From: an uncultured Eubacteriales bacterium
GTDB lineage: Bacteria > Bacillota > Clostridia > Oscillospirales > CAG-272
NCBI GenBank assembly: GCA_934467415.1
Contig: CAKSLQ010000001.1
Location: 1-64,000 of the forward strand
DNA: 64,000 nt
Direction of reading: 5' to 3'
A model generated the notes under the pieces. It searched no databases and had not been told where the DNA came from. It saw only the letters and a program-made list of their open reading frames with translations. Made by a program: the position numbers and the translations under genes. Below are positions 42,995-51,828 of this stretch, one piece after another. The first letter of the stretch is position 1. The number at the start of each line of letters is the position of its first letter.

Positions 42995-43756
42995 ATGATG
43001 CTGCCGACAGATATGCGAAGATTGAATGCAAACCAACTGAAACTGATTGCCGTTTTTGCCATGACGGCGGATCATATTGCATGGCTGCTGTTTCCCGGAT
43101 ATTCGAGAGAGCCGGTGGCAATCCTGCTGCATGTGATCGGACGGCTGACCTGCCCGATCATGTGCTATTTCATTGCCGAGGGGTATCATTATACGCACAG
43201 CGTCCGGCGCTATGCGGCGCGGTTGTTTGCCTTTGCGTTCCTTTCGCATTTTGCCTATATTTTCGCCTCCGGCGACTATGTGGACGCCCGATCGTTTATA
43301 CCCTTTTACTACGGCTCGGTCTTCAATCAGACCGGCGTGATGTGGTCGCTTGCGTGGGGGCTTGTGCTGCTGTGTATCAATGATGCAAAGCGGCTGCGCA
43401 CCGGGGTCAAGGTGTTCTTGGTGCTTGCGGTTTGCCTTGTGGCTTTCCCAGCGGACTGGAGCTGCATCGCCTCGCTTTGCGTGCTGTCCATCGGCGCAAA
43501 CCGCGGCAATGCGGGGAAGCAGATCGCATGGTGTATGTTTTACGCGGCGATCTATGCGGCGGTCTATGCGCTTGCGCTCGACCCGCTTTACGGTCTGCTT
43601 CAGCTGTGTGTGGTGCTGTCCGTGCCGCTGATCGGGCTTTATAACGGCAGGCGCGGGGCAAGTCCGCGGCTCAACCGTATCATGAAGTGGGGATTCTACA
43701 TTTATTACCCGCTGCATCTGCTGATCATCGGCATTTTGCGCGAGTTTGTATTCTAA
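42995..43756 (+). CDS. TraX-family integral membrane protein
   Basis: The 253-residue protein has about eight transmembrane helices and the TraX signature TADHIAWLLFPG, then IGRLTCPIMCYFIAEGYHYT. TraX was named for acetylation of F-pilin, but the chromosomal Clostridia members have no pilin and an unknown acyl acceptor. ATG 42995 lies 7 bases after GAGG. The TfoX-like gene follows 11 bases later under the same perfect promoter. Confidence 0.88.
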   Translation: MMLPTDMRRLNANQLKLIAVFAMTADHIAWLLFPGYSREPVAILLHVIGRLTCPIMCYFIAEGYHYTHSVRRYAARLFAFAFLSHFAYIFASGDYVDARSFIPFYYGSVFNQTGVMWSLAWGLVLLCINDAKRLRTGVKVFLVLAVCLVAFPADWSCIASLCVLSIGANRGNAGKQIAWCMFYAAIYAAVYALALDPLYGLLQLCVVLSVPLIGLYNGRRGASPRLNRIMKWGFYIYYPLHLLIIGILREFVF

Positions 43757-43767
43757 GGGGGAGTTTT

Positions 43768-44085
43768 ATGGCGTCTTCTGCGGAGTATATTGAATTTGTG
43801 CTTGACACGCTGCGCCGCTTCGGCGATGCGCGGGCAAAGAAAATGTTTGGTGATTATGTGATTTACCTGTGTGACAAACCGATACTGGCGGTTTGCGACA
43901 ATACGGTCTATGTCAAAATGTTGCCGGAGCTTGCGGAATTGCTGTCCGATGCGGAGCGCGGCTATCCGTACGATGGTGCAAAGCTGCATTATATGCCGGA
44001 TATAGAAGATGCGGCGCTCTTCGAGCGTCTGATTCCGCAGCTTTTGGCGCTGACGAAACCAAAAGCGAAGAAAATCCGTGCATAA
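43768..44085 (+). CDS. TfoX N-terminal-domain protein
   Basis: The 105-residue protein holds only the TfoX_N domain: YIEFVLDTLRRFGDARAKKMFGDYVIYL and a C-terminal helix. In Gammaproteobacteria full-length TfoX promotes competence; stand-alone TfoX_N proteins in Firmicutes are small cytoplasmic proteins of unknown role. GGGGGAG precedes ATG 43768. It is the second gene of the TraX unit. Confidence 0.87.
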   Translation: MASSAEYIEFVLDTLRRFGDARAKKMFGDYVIYLCDKPILAVCDNTVYVKMLPELAELLSDAERGYPYDGAKLHYMPDIEDAALFERLIPQLLALTKPKAKKIRA

Positions 44086-44126
44086 TCATTCAATTCCGTC
44101 GAATGCACATCCAAAAGGAGAACAAA

Positions 44127-44672
44127 ATGAAGTATTATCAGAACGTCACACTCAAAAACGGAAAAACCTGCATCATCCGCCACGCGGAGGCAGCGGATGC
44201 CGCCGAGGCGCGCAGGAGCTTTTTACAGACGCACGCGGAAACGGACAATCTGCTGACCTACCCGGATGAATCCGAAATGACGATCGAGAGCGAGGCGGAC
44301 TATTTACAAAAGACAACGGACAGCGACAATGCGATTGAGCTGTGCGCAATCCTGGATGGCAAGCTTGTCGGTACGGCAGGCATCGAACCCGTCGGCATGA
44401 AGGAAAAAATGCGTCACCGTGCAGAATTCGGCATCAGCATTGAGAAAGCATATTGGGGGCAGGGTATCGGTCGCGCGCTGACGGCAGCGTGCATTGCCCT
44501 TGCCAAAGAGGCGGGGTATGCACAACTGGAATTGCAGATGGTCTGCGGTAATACCGCCGCTGCGGCGTTATACCAAAGCATGGGCTTCACCGAATACGGC
44601 AGAAATCCGCGCGGCTTCCGCTCCCGCACGGCGGGATGGCAGGCGCTTTCGCTGATGCGGCTTGAACTGTAA
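44127..44672 (+). CDS. GNAT-family N-acetyltransferase
   Basis: The 181-residue protein has the acetyl-CoA binding motif YWGQGIGRALTAACIALAKE (motif A, R/Q-x-x-G-x-G) and the C-terminal GNTAAAALYQSMGFTEYGRN (motif B). It looks like the RimJ/RimI or antibiotic-acetylating subgroup, with substrate unknown. AAAGGAG precedes ATG 44127. It follows the TfoX-like gene by 41 bases and ends at a strong terminator, closing the three-gene unit. Confidence 0.9.
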   Translation: MKYYQNVTLKNGKTCIIRHAEAADAAEARRSFLQTHAETDNLLTYPDESEMTIESEADYLQKTTDSDNAIELCAILDGKLVGTAGIEPVGMKEKMRHRAEFGISIEKAYWGQGIGRALTAACIALAKEAGYAQLELQMVCGNTAAAALYQSMGFTEYGRNPRGFRSRTAGWQALSLMRLEL

Positions 44673-44713
44673 AAGAAGCTGTTAAAAACCGTGGTTTTTA
44701 ACAGCTTCTTTTA
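44671..44713. terminator. Long bidirectional intrinsic terminator
   Basis: A 19-bp near-perfect stem AAAGAAGCTGTTAAAAACC (44672-44690) with its complement at 44693-44711 lies between converging genes. Confidence 0.9.
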
Positions 44714-45499
44714 TTCTGCATAGAGCCTGCCGACGAGGCGGTTGACAGCGCGCACGGGCAGCAGCTTTACCAGCACGCAGACGAGCTTGTAGGAAAATCC
44801 GACGGTGCGGACGGGTTTCTTGCCCCGACTGTCGGCGACCCCGGCGATATACCTTGCAGCAGTCTCCGGCGACATGCCGTTTTGCTCGTCGCGCTCCATA
44901 CCGGCAACCGAGCGCGCAATGCGTCCGCCGTAAACATCGTCGCCGAGAATCGTTTTTTCTCTTGCCGCGGTAAATCCGGTGCGGATGTCGCCGGGTTGGA
45001 TGCAGACCGCCGTGATGCCGAACGGGCGCACTTCGTTGGCCAGCGCCAGTGTGTAGGCGCAGAGCGCGGATTTTGCGGCGGAATAATAGGCCTGAAACGG
45101 GATGGCAACCGCGCCCGCGACCGAGCCGATGTTGACGATGCGGCCGCCGCCCTGCTCCCGCAGGATCGGCAGCACGGCGCGGCACATCCGCACGGCGCCG
45201 AAAAAGTTGACATCGAATTGGTGCATCGCCGTTTCCGTTTCGGTAAATTCGATCGCACCCGAGATGCCGAAACCGGCATTGTTGATGAGCAGGTCAATCC
45301 GGCCGCATTCCCGCATGACGGTGTCGATTGCCGCACGGATGTCTGCGTCGCGCGTGACATCCGCCGTCAGATACCGCACGCCTGCGGCGTCGCCTGCATG
45401 GCGCGAGAGCGCGTATACCGTATAGCCGCGGCGCACAAGCTCGATGGCCGTAAAGCGGCCGATGCCCGAACTGCCGCCCGTGATGACGCAAACTTTCAT
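44711..45499 (-). CDS. Short-chain dehydrogenase/reductase
   Basis: The 262-residue NAD(P)-dependent oxidoreductase has TGGSSGIG (7-14), NNAG near 75, the catalytic Ser near 126 and YSAAK (139-143). GGAGGG precedes ATG 45499. A C-terminal basic/hydrophobic segment may touch the membrane, as in lipid- or sphinganine-type SDRs. It is the last gene of the GtrII-ChbG-SDR operon, which suggests a role with an envelope glycolipid; that is inference. Confidence 0.93.
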   Translation of the reverse strand: MKVCVITGGSSGIGRFTAIELVRRGYTVYALSRHAGDAAGVRYLTADVTRDADIRAAIDTVMRECGRIDLLINNAGFGISGAIEFTETETAMHQFDVNFFGAVRMCRAVLPILREQGGGRIVNIGSVAGAVAIPFQAYYSAAKSALCAYTLALANEVRPFGITAVCIQPGDIRTGFTAAREKTILGDDVYGGRIARSVAGMERDEQNGMSPETAARYIAGVADSRGKKPVRTVGFSYKLVCVLVKLLPVRAVNRLVGRLYAE

Positions 45500-45557
45500 A
45501 CTGAACCCTCCGATGCGAATGGATAAACAAGTGTCAAAGTCCTGTGGCATGCAAGCC

Positions 45558-46460
45558 TTATTTCGGCAGTTCTCCGCTTGCCGCATTCTGCGCATTTATG
45601 CGCTTTGCGGCGGCGGATTCACGCTGCCTGCCGGATGACGCATAGAATTTTTTGAACTTGATGTCCTTGTGAGCGGCTGCGCTTTCGCTTCCCGGAATAT
45701 ACCCGGGGTGAAAAAGAATTTCGAGGCTTTCGCCGTGCTTGTCCGCATAGCGTATGAAATGGGGAAGCAGCTTTTTCACCCTGGCCTCCGTCATGCCGCC
45801 CGAAAACATGATGCCGAAAAAGCAGGTCTTCGGCACATGCAGCGCGCGGAATTGTCTGCGGTCAAACAAAGAGCAGAAGCGCAGCACCCACCGCTTGACG
45901 AGATTGATCGAGAAATAACTGAGGTAAAGCGACGGGACTTGCAGAAAGGGAATGAACGGCTCGTTCGGCAGACGCAGACTCTCGACCTGCAAACGGTCTT
46001 CGCGAATAATCTCGCAGAGCGCCGAGAAGACAGCCGGAATCATGTGGGTATGCTGATTGCTGTCCAGGAACAGGGGCGCGCCGCATGGTAAGAAGGACTG
46101 CGCGCGCCGGATCTGCGCCCGCAGTTCCGATTTTACCTGAAGCTTGAATGCGCGGCCGTGCACAAGGGATTTGAACAGCAGCCCCGTAAATTCATTTTTG
46201 AAATAGCCGTCCGCGTCCGCAAGCAGCGGCAGCTGCTTCGGGTCGGTCACGCATCTGCCCTCAACAAGGTTCAGGTGTACGGACAGGACGGCGCCGTTCA
46301 GCGCCCGGAGCTTTTCACCGATGTCGGCAAGCTCTGTGTTCGCAAGCACGCTGACTTTATTGAGACATCCGTCGAGAACGCATTCCGTGATGCGACCGCA
46401 GGAGGCGTCGGTCATGCCGAAATCATCGGCGCAAAAGTAGATGTGAGGTGCGTTTTTCAA
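45558..46460 (-). CDS. ChbG/HpnK (YdjC)-family carbohydrate deacetylase
   Basis: The 300-residue protein has the metal-binding pattern of the family: CADDFG at 10-15, SVHLNLVEG near 60, DSNQHTHM near 134 and LFHPGY near 247. Members remove acetyl groups from N-acetylated sugars, for example chitobiose or hopanoid-linked GlcNAc. It starts at TTG 46460 after AAAGGA. The C-terminal 25 residues are basic and Ala-rich and extend beyond the usual end. It lies 22 bases after the GtrII gene. Confidence 0.9.
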   Translation of the reverse strand: MKNAPHIYFCADDFGMTDASCGRITECVLDGCLNKVSVLANTELADIGEKLRALNGAVLSVHLNLVEGRCVTDPKQLPLLADADGYFKNEFTGLLFKSLVHGRAFKLQVKSELRAQIRRAQSFLPCGAPLFLDSNQHTHMIPAVFSALCEIIREDRLQVESLRLPNEPFIPFLQVPSLYLSYFSINLVKRWVLRFCSLFDRRQFRALHVPKTCFFGIMFSGGMTEARVKKLLPHFIRYADKHGESLEILFHPGYIPGSESAAAHKDIKFKKFYASSGRQRESAAAKRINAQNAASGELPK

Positions 46461-46482
46461 GGTCGGTCGTCCTTTTTCGTTA

Positions 46483-48027
46483 TTATTTCGTTTCTTCGCT
46501 GAGCTTGAGGATCACCGTATCGCCGGAACGGATGATTGAACCGTCCCGCGGCCAGCACGGCATCCTTCCGACTGCTTCGGATTCCTTCAGCGCTTCGGCT
46601 TCGCTGCCCCGGATAAATGTGAGCGACATGTCACAGTAGTCGTTCAGCGCAGAGGTCATGACACTTTGGCGCACCGTCTCGTCGTCGTGCCGAATGAGGA
46701 GTCCGTCGGTCGTGCCGGTGATTTCGGGCGGGAAATTGACGGCGTAGCTTTCAGAGTCGTCCAGACTGCCGACAACCAAAAGCCGGCTGATGTTTTCCGC
46801 GCCGTCCAACGCCTGAATGCGGTCGGAGATCCTGACCAGGATCCCGTAGGAACGTTCATACGCGATTTGCAGCTTGTGATAAGCAATGTTCGCTGTCACG
46901 GTATTGGAGTAAACCATGGCAAAGCACAGGCCGACCACCGCCCACGCCTTGATTGCGTCCGCCCTCCTTGCCGCAAAGTGCAGCTTTTCATAGAGAAGGG
47001 CAAGAAAGATGTATGCGACGACATATCCCATTTTCATGAGCGTATGGTAGTCCAGCTCGCTGTTTGCAAGATAGAGCGCCGTGCAGCCGACCGGCGTCAG
47101 CAGAATATAGAGTGCCGTCAGCAGATACCCGGAAACCTTGCGGATATGCTTGACCGCCAGCGCGACATATCCGACCGCCAGCACCGCAAAGATTGCGATG
47201 TTGAGGACGGAATAGAAGTTGAAACCGCCCGAAAAGTCGAAAAAGAATTTGAAAAAGACATAATAGGAGGATAAAACCGCCTTTTTAATGTCGAATTCAC
47301 GCAGCGAAAATGTATCGGAAATATTCTGATAATCCGACATTTCGACGTGCATGACGGTCGTGACGGCCAGGTGAATGCCGTAGTAGAGCAGGACGGCGAG
47401 CACGCCGCAGAGCATGTACCGGAACGCGCTTTTCAGCGATGCAGAAGCCGTGTCCCTGCCCGTCGCCGGTCTGACGATCAAAATGCACAGCAGCAGAGCG
47501 ATCGCGGCGGTGATATAGGCCTGATAGATGCCCATGGAAAGTGCGAGCAGAAGAACCGACGGGAGTGCCGCGGTCATTTCCTTGCGCGTCAAAAGGTATA
47601 CCGCGATGCATACCAGCAGAAACGACAGCGCATAGGCGTCTGCAATGTAGCAGTATGTAAGGGTCGAGGTGACGGTGGGAAAGGTGACGGTCACGGCGCC
47701 GATCATGGCGGCGGTGAGACGGCTTCTCACCTCAAGTGCCGCACAGATGAAAACCACCGCCGTGCTGATATAAAGAATGCTGAGCAGTCCGTTCAGCCAC
47801 GGCAGCTCATAGCTGCTGCTGATCCCGGAGGCAAACGGCAAAAACCAACGCCCGAGGGATTCCATGTGCTGCGGGTCGTTGCGGAACACCAGCGAGTCCC
47901 AGTTCGGCAGCCAGTTTGTCATCCGGTAAAAATGCGCGAGCAGACCGAAGACAAATGAGAAGCCGAAAGCATAAACATGCGGTGGTTTGATTCTGTTTTT
48001 CATTCGACGGAAGACATCAATCGGCAT
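46483..48027 (-). CDS. GtrII-like membrane glucosyltransferase
   Basis: The 514-residue protein has about ten transmembrane helices and a soluble C-terminal part (about 400-514). WLPNWDSLVFRNDP followed by GRWFLPFASGISSSYELPWL is characteristic of the glucosyltransferase GtrII domain, which uses polyprenyl-linked glucose outside the membrane. I chose ATG 48027, after GGGGTGAG, because a TTG start at 48090 coincides with the -35 box of the promoter. It heads the operon with the ChbG-like deacetylase and the SDR. Confidence 0.87.
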   Translation of the reverse strand: MPIDVFRRMKNRIKPPHVYAFGFSFVFGLLAHFYRMTNWLPNWDSLVFRNDPQHMESLGRWFLPFASGISSSYELPWLNGLLSILYISTAVVFICAALEVRSRLTAAMIGAVTVTFPTVTSTLTYCYIADAYALSFLLVCIAVYLLTRKEMTAALPSVLLLALSMGIYQAYITAAIALLLCILIVRPATGRDTASASLKSAFRYMLCGVLAVLLYYGIHLAVTTVMHVEMSDYQNISDTFSLREFDIKKAVLSSYYVFFKFFFDFSGGFNFYSVLNIAIFAVLAVGYVALAVKHIRKVSGYLLTALYILLTPVGCTALYLANSELDYHTLMKMGYVVAYIFLALLYEKLHFAARRADAIKAWAVVGLCFAMVYSNTVTANIAYHKLQIAYERSYGILVRISDRIQALDGAENISRLLVVGSLDDSESYAVNFPPEITGTTDGLLIRHDDETVRQSVMTSALNDYCDMSLTFIRGSEAEALKESEAVGRMPCWPRDGSIIRSGDTVILKLSEETK

Positions 48028-48061
48028 CGCATTCTCACCCCAATCAATATTCGTACCTATT

Positions 48062-48090
48062 ATCATAGCATAAATAGGGAAATCTTTCAA
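48062..48090 (-). promoter_or_regulatory. Sigma-A promoter of the GtrII-ChbG-SDR operon
   Basis: Minus strand TTGAAA (48090-48085), 17-bp spacer, TATGAT (48067-48062) with TGC extended -10. Confidence 0.8.
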
Positions 48091-48189
48091 CTATGTTCTG
48101 CATTTTTAGTAACCAAAATTTGCGCTTCAAATACAGACGCGCTTGTGTAAAAGTTGACAAAGAAGGCAAAAGAGGGAAAAAAAAGCAAA

Positions 48190-48233
48190 GAAAGAGCCAT
48201 CCATGACGAAAAACCGTCATGGATGGCTCTTTT
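48190..48233. terminator. Intrinsic terminator of ppdK
   Basis: A long stem AAAGAGCCATCCATGACG with its complement around a short A-rich loop, T-rich on the minus strand side. The rest of 48091-48273 is AT-rich with no gene. Confidence 0.85.
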
Positions 48234-48273
48234 ATTTGGTAAATTGAATGTCGGAAATCAATGAAACCGAGTC

Positions 48274-50907
48274 TCAGTTTCGACGTTCTTTGATGGACGC
48301 CTGTGCGGCAGCGAGGCGGGAAATCGGCACGCGGAAAGGCGAGCAGGAGACGTAGGTCAGGCCGATCTTGTGGCAGAATTCCACCGTAGACGGGTCGCCG
48401 CCGTGCTCACCGCAGATACCGAGCTTGATGTCGGGGCGAACCGACTTGCCGAGGTCGCAAGCCATCTTGACGAGCTTGCCGACGCCCTTCTGGTCGAGCT
48501 TTGCGAAGGGATCGTTCTCGTAGATCTTCTTGTCATAGTAAGCGCCGAGGAACTTGCCTGCGTCGTCACGGCTGAAGCCGAAGGTCATCTGCGTCAGGTC
48601 GTTCGTACCGAAGCTGAAGAATTCCGCCTCGGTTGCGATCTCGTCTGCGGTCAGAGCAGCACGCGGGATCTCGATCATCGTGCCGACCTTGTAGTGCAGG
48701 TCAACACCGCTCTTCTTGATCTCCTCGTCGGCGACGGAGGTGACAACGTCCTTGACGTACTTCAGCTCCTTGACCTCGCCGACCAGCGGGATCATGATCT
48801 CGGGAACGATGTCCCAATCGGGGTGCTTCTTCTTCGTATTGATCGCAGCGCGAATGACCGCACGGGTCTGCATCTTTGCGATCTCGGGGTAGGTGACAGC
48901 CAGACGGCAGCCGCGGTGACCCATCATCGGGTTGAACTCATGCAGGCCTGCAATGATGTTCTTGATCTCGGCAACGGTCTTATGCTGCGTCTTTGCAAGC
49001 AGCTCGATGTCCTTTTCCTCGGTGGGAACGAACTCGTGGAGCGGGGGATCCAGGAAGCGGATGGTGACAGGCAGCCCCTGCATAGCCTCGTAGAGCTCCT
49101 CAAAGTCGCCCTGCTGCATGGGCAGCAGCTTCTCGAGAGCCGTTTCTCTCTGCTCAACGGTGTCGGAGCAGATCATCTCACGGATGGCGGCGATTCTGTC
49201 CTCGTTGAAGAACATGTGCTCGGTACGGCACAGACCGATACCCTGAGCGCCGAGCTCGAATGCCTTCTTCGCGTCGCGGGGCGTATCTGCGTTGGTGCGG
49301 ACCTGAAGTCTTCTGAACTTGTCGGCCCAGCCCATGATTCTGCCGAACTCGCCGACGATGGAGGCGTCAACGGTCGGGATGATGCCGTCGTAGATGCAGC
49401 CGGTGGAGCCGTCGATCGAGAGGAAGTCGCCCTCGTGATAGGTCTTGCCGGCCAGCGTGAACTGCTTGTTGGCTTCGTCCATGGCGATGGCGGAGCAGCC
49501 GGATACGCAGCAGGTACCCATGCCGCGGGCAACGACTGCCGCGTGGGAGGTCATGCCGCCGCGAACCGTCAGAATGCCCTGTGCCGCCTTCATGCCCTCG
49601 ATGTCCTCGGGCGAGGTCTCGAGACGGACGAGAACGACCTTCTCGCCGCGTGCCTTCCACTCCTTTGCGTCCTCTGCGGTGAAGACGATCTTGCCGCAGG
49701 CAGCACCGGGCGATGCAGCCAGTGCCTTGGCAACCGGCGTTGCAGCCTTGAGCGCCTTGGCGTCAAACTGCGGGTGGAGCAGGGTGTCGAGGTTTCTCGG
49801 GTCGATCATGAGGACAGCTTCTTCCTCGGAGATCATGCCTTCGTCAACAAGGTCGCATGCGATCTTGAGTGCAGCCTTTGCGGTTCTCTTGCCGTTACGG
49901 GTCTGGAGCATGTAGAGCTTTCTGTCCTCGATGGTGAACTCCATGTCCTGCATGTCTCTGTAGTGGTTTTCGAGCGTGTGGCAGATCTCGACGAACTGAT
50001 CGTAAACTGCGGGCATAACCTCATGCAGCTTGGAGATCGGCATAGGCGTGCGAACGCCCGCAACGACGTCTTCGCCCTGCGCGTTCATCAGGAACTCGCC
50101 CATCAGCTTCTTCTCGCCGGTCGCGGGGTCGCGGGTGAAAGCAACGCCGGTGCCGGAGGTCTCGCCCATGTTGCCGAAGGCCATCATCTGTACGTTGACT
50201 GCGGTACCCCAGGAGTAGGGAATATCGTTGTCGCGGCGATAAACGTTTGCACGGGGGTTGTCCCAGGAGCGGAAGACCGCCTTGATTGCGCCCATCAGCT
50301 GTTCCTTAGGATCGGTCGGGAAGTCCTCGCCGATCTTGGACTTGTACTCTGCCTTGAACTGCTCGGCCAGCACCTTGAGGTCGTCTGCGGTGAGATCGAC
50401 GTCCTGCGTGATGCCCTTCTTGTGCTTCATCTCGTCGATGAGCTCTTCAAAGTACTTCTTGCCGACTTCCATAACGACATCGGAGTACATCTGAATGAAT
50501 CTTCTGTAGCAGTCCCATGCCCATCTCGGGTTGCCGGACTTCTTTGCCATGACCTCGACGACTTCCTCGTTGAGACCGAGGTTGAGAATGGTGTCCATCA
50601 TGCCGGGCATCGATGCGCGCGCGCCGGAGCGGACGGAGACGAGCAGCGGATTCTCAAGGTCGCCGAATCGCTTGCCGGTGATCTCTTCCATCTTCTCGAT
50701 GTACTCCATGATCTGTCCCTGAATTTCAGGATTGATCTGCTTGCCGTCCTCGTAATACTGGGTGCATGCTTCGGTGGAAATGGTGAAGCCCTGCGGAACG
50801 GGAAGACCGAGGCCGGTCATCTCGGCAAGGTTTGCACCCTTACCGCCGAGAAGCTCACGCATTTTCGCGTTGCCTTCCGAGAAAAGGTAGACATACTTTT
50901 TGCTCAT
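48274..50907 (-). CDS. ppdK: Pyruvate, phosphate dikinase
   Basis: The 877-residue enzyme interconverts pyruvate, ATP and phosphate with PEP, AMP and pyrophosphate, common in anaerobes that run glycolysis with PPi. The N-terminal ATP-grasp part has LLGGKGANLAEMTGLGLPVP. The phosphohistidine loop is GGMTSHAAVVARGMGTCCV with the catalytic His, and the TIM barrel has FNPMMGHRGCRL, FFSFGTNDLTQMTFG and the C-terminal SCSPFRVPISRLAAAQ. I chose ATG 50907 after GGAGGT. It is monocistronic with a strong terminator. No ppdK regulatory kinase gene is next to it. Confidence 0.97.
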   Translation of the reverse strand: MSKKYVYLFSEGNAKMRELLGGKGANLAEMTGLGLPVPQGFTISTEACTQYYEDGKQINPEIQGQIMEYIEKMEEITGKRFGDLENPLLVSVRSGARASMPGMMDTILNLGLNEEVVEVMAKKSGNPRWAWDCYRRFIQMYSDVVMEVGKKYFEELIDEMKHKKGITQDVDLTADDLKVLAEQFKAEYKSKIGEDFPTDPKEQLMGAIKAVFRSWDNPRANVYRRDNDIPYSWGTAVNVQMMAFGNMGETSGTGVAFTRDPATGEKKLMGEFLMNAQGEDVVAGVRTPMPISKLHEVMPAVYDQFVEICHTLENHYRDMQDMEFTIEDRKLYMLQTRNGKRTAKAALKIACDLVDEGMISEEEAVLMIDPRNLDTLLHPQFDAKALKAATPVAKALAASPGAACGKIVFTAEDAKEWKARGEKVVLVRLETSPEDIEGMKAAQGILTVRGGMTSHAAVVARGMGTCCVSGCSAIAMDEANKQFTLAGKTYHEGDFLSIDGSTGCIYDGIIPTVDASIVGEFGRIMGWADKFRRLQVRTNADTPRDAKKAFELGAQGIGLCRTEHMFFNEDRIAAIREMICSDTVEQRETALEKLLPMQQGDFEELYEAMQGLPVTIRFLDPPLHEFVPTEEKDIELLAKTQHKTVAEIKNIIAGLHEFNPMMGHRGCRLAVTYPEIAKMQTRAVIRAAINTKKKHPDWDIVPEIMIPLVGEVKELKYVKDVVTSVADEEIKKSGVDLHYKVGTMIEIPRAALTADEIATEAEFFSFGTNDLTQMTFGFSRDDAGKFLGAYYDKKIYENDPFAKLDQKGVGKLVKMACDLGKSVRPDIKLGICGEHGGDPSTVEFCHKIGLTYVSCSPFRVPISRLAAAQASIKERRN

Positions 50908-51134
50908 ACTGTTTTGAACCTCCAAAATTATTGTAAAATTGCAAACACAATTTTTCAAACGACACAGTCGGAACAGCCCGACTTATATCACGAAACCGCA
51001 TCGCTGCGAGCCGCAACCAATAGTATATCATGTTTTTTGGGAAATATCTATAGGTTTGGAAAAAAATCATAGGTGAAATAGTATTAAAATTGTGAAGTTT
51101 TTTACACTTGAAGTTGTATTTTTGCCCGGAAATC

Positions 51135-51163
51135 TTGCTTTCACGCAAAAATTGTGCTATGAT
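51135..51163 (+). promoter_or_regulatory. Sigma-A promoter of pth-mfd
   Basis: TTGCTT (51135-51140), 17-bp spacer, TATGAT (51158-51163) with TGC extended -10. The region 50908-51134 between ppdK and this promoter is AT-rich and shows no gene or convincing ppdK promoter. Confidence 0.75.
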
Positions 51164-51193
51164 GATATACTGAGAAAGTAGTGCGGAGGCTGT

Positions 51194-51823
51194 ATGAGCA
51201 ATATATTTGATTTATTCAGGCAGATCGAGAAAAAAGACGCGCCTGCTGTGGGAAATCTGACCCATCTCGTGGTCGGCCTCGGCAACCCCGGCGATCAATA
51301 CACCTTTACAAGGCATAATACAGGATTCATGGCGCTTGATTTTATTGCCGAAAAATGCGGCGTAAAGGTCGAACGCGCGCGATTTAAGTCGCTCTGCGCC
51401 GACGCGCGCATCGGAGAGCATCGCGTCCTCTTGATGAAGCCGCAGACCTTTATGAATCATTCCGGCGAGGCGGTGCGTGAGGCGGCGGATTTCTACAAGA
51501 TCCCGCCGGAGAACATCCTCGTTTTGTTTGACGACGTCAATTTCGACGTCGGTGTGACGCGCATCCGCAGGAGCGGGAGCGACGGCGGCCACAACGGGAT
51601 CAAGAGCATCATTTATCATCTGAATTCGGATGCATTCCCGCGTGTCAAGATCGGCGTCGGCAAAAAGCCGCTGCCCGACTATGACCTTGCCGACTATGTG
51701 CTGGGGACATATTCGGATGCCGATAAAAAGACGCTTTTTTCGACATTTGCACGGGTGTATGATTGTGTCGGGCTGATTCTCTCCGGGCAGATGGATCGGG
51801 CAATGAATTTATACAACAGGTAA
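51194..51823 (+). CDS. pth: Peptidyl-tRNA hydrolase
   Basis: The 209-residue enzyme frees tRNA from stalled peptidyl-tRNA. It has GLGNPG (29-34), TRHNTGF with the catalytic His41, KPQTFMNHSGE with the substrate-binding Asn, and FDDVNFDVG followed by GSDGGHNGIKSI. The first 20 residues form an extension not found in short Pth proteins. GGAGG precedes ATG 51194. It precedes mfd by 5 bases, a very common Firmicutes pair. Confidence 0.96.
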   Translation: MSNIFDLFRQIEKKDAPAVGNLTHLVVGLGNPGDQYTFTRHNTGFMALDFIAEKCGVKVERARFKSLCADARIGEHRVLLMKPQTFMNHSGEAVREAADFYKIPPENILVLFDDVNFDVGVTRIRRSGSDGGHNGIKSIIYHLNSDAFPRVKIGVGKKPLPDYDLADYVLGTYSDADKKTLFSTFARVYDCVGLILSGQMDRAMNLYNR

Positions 51824-51828
51824 ATAAC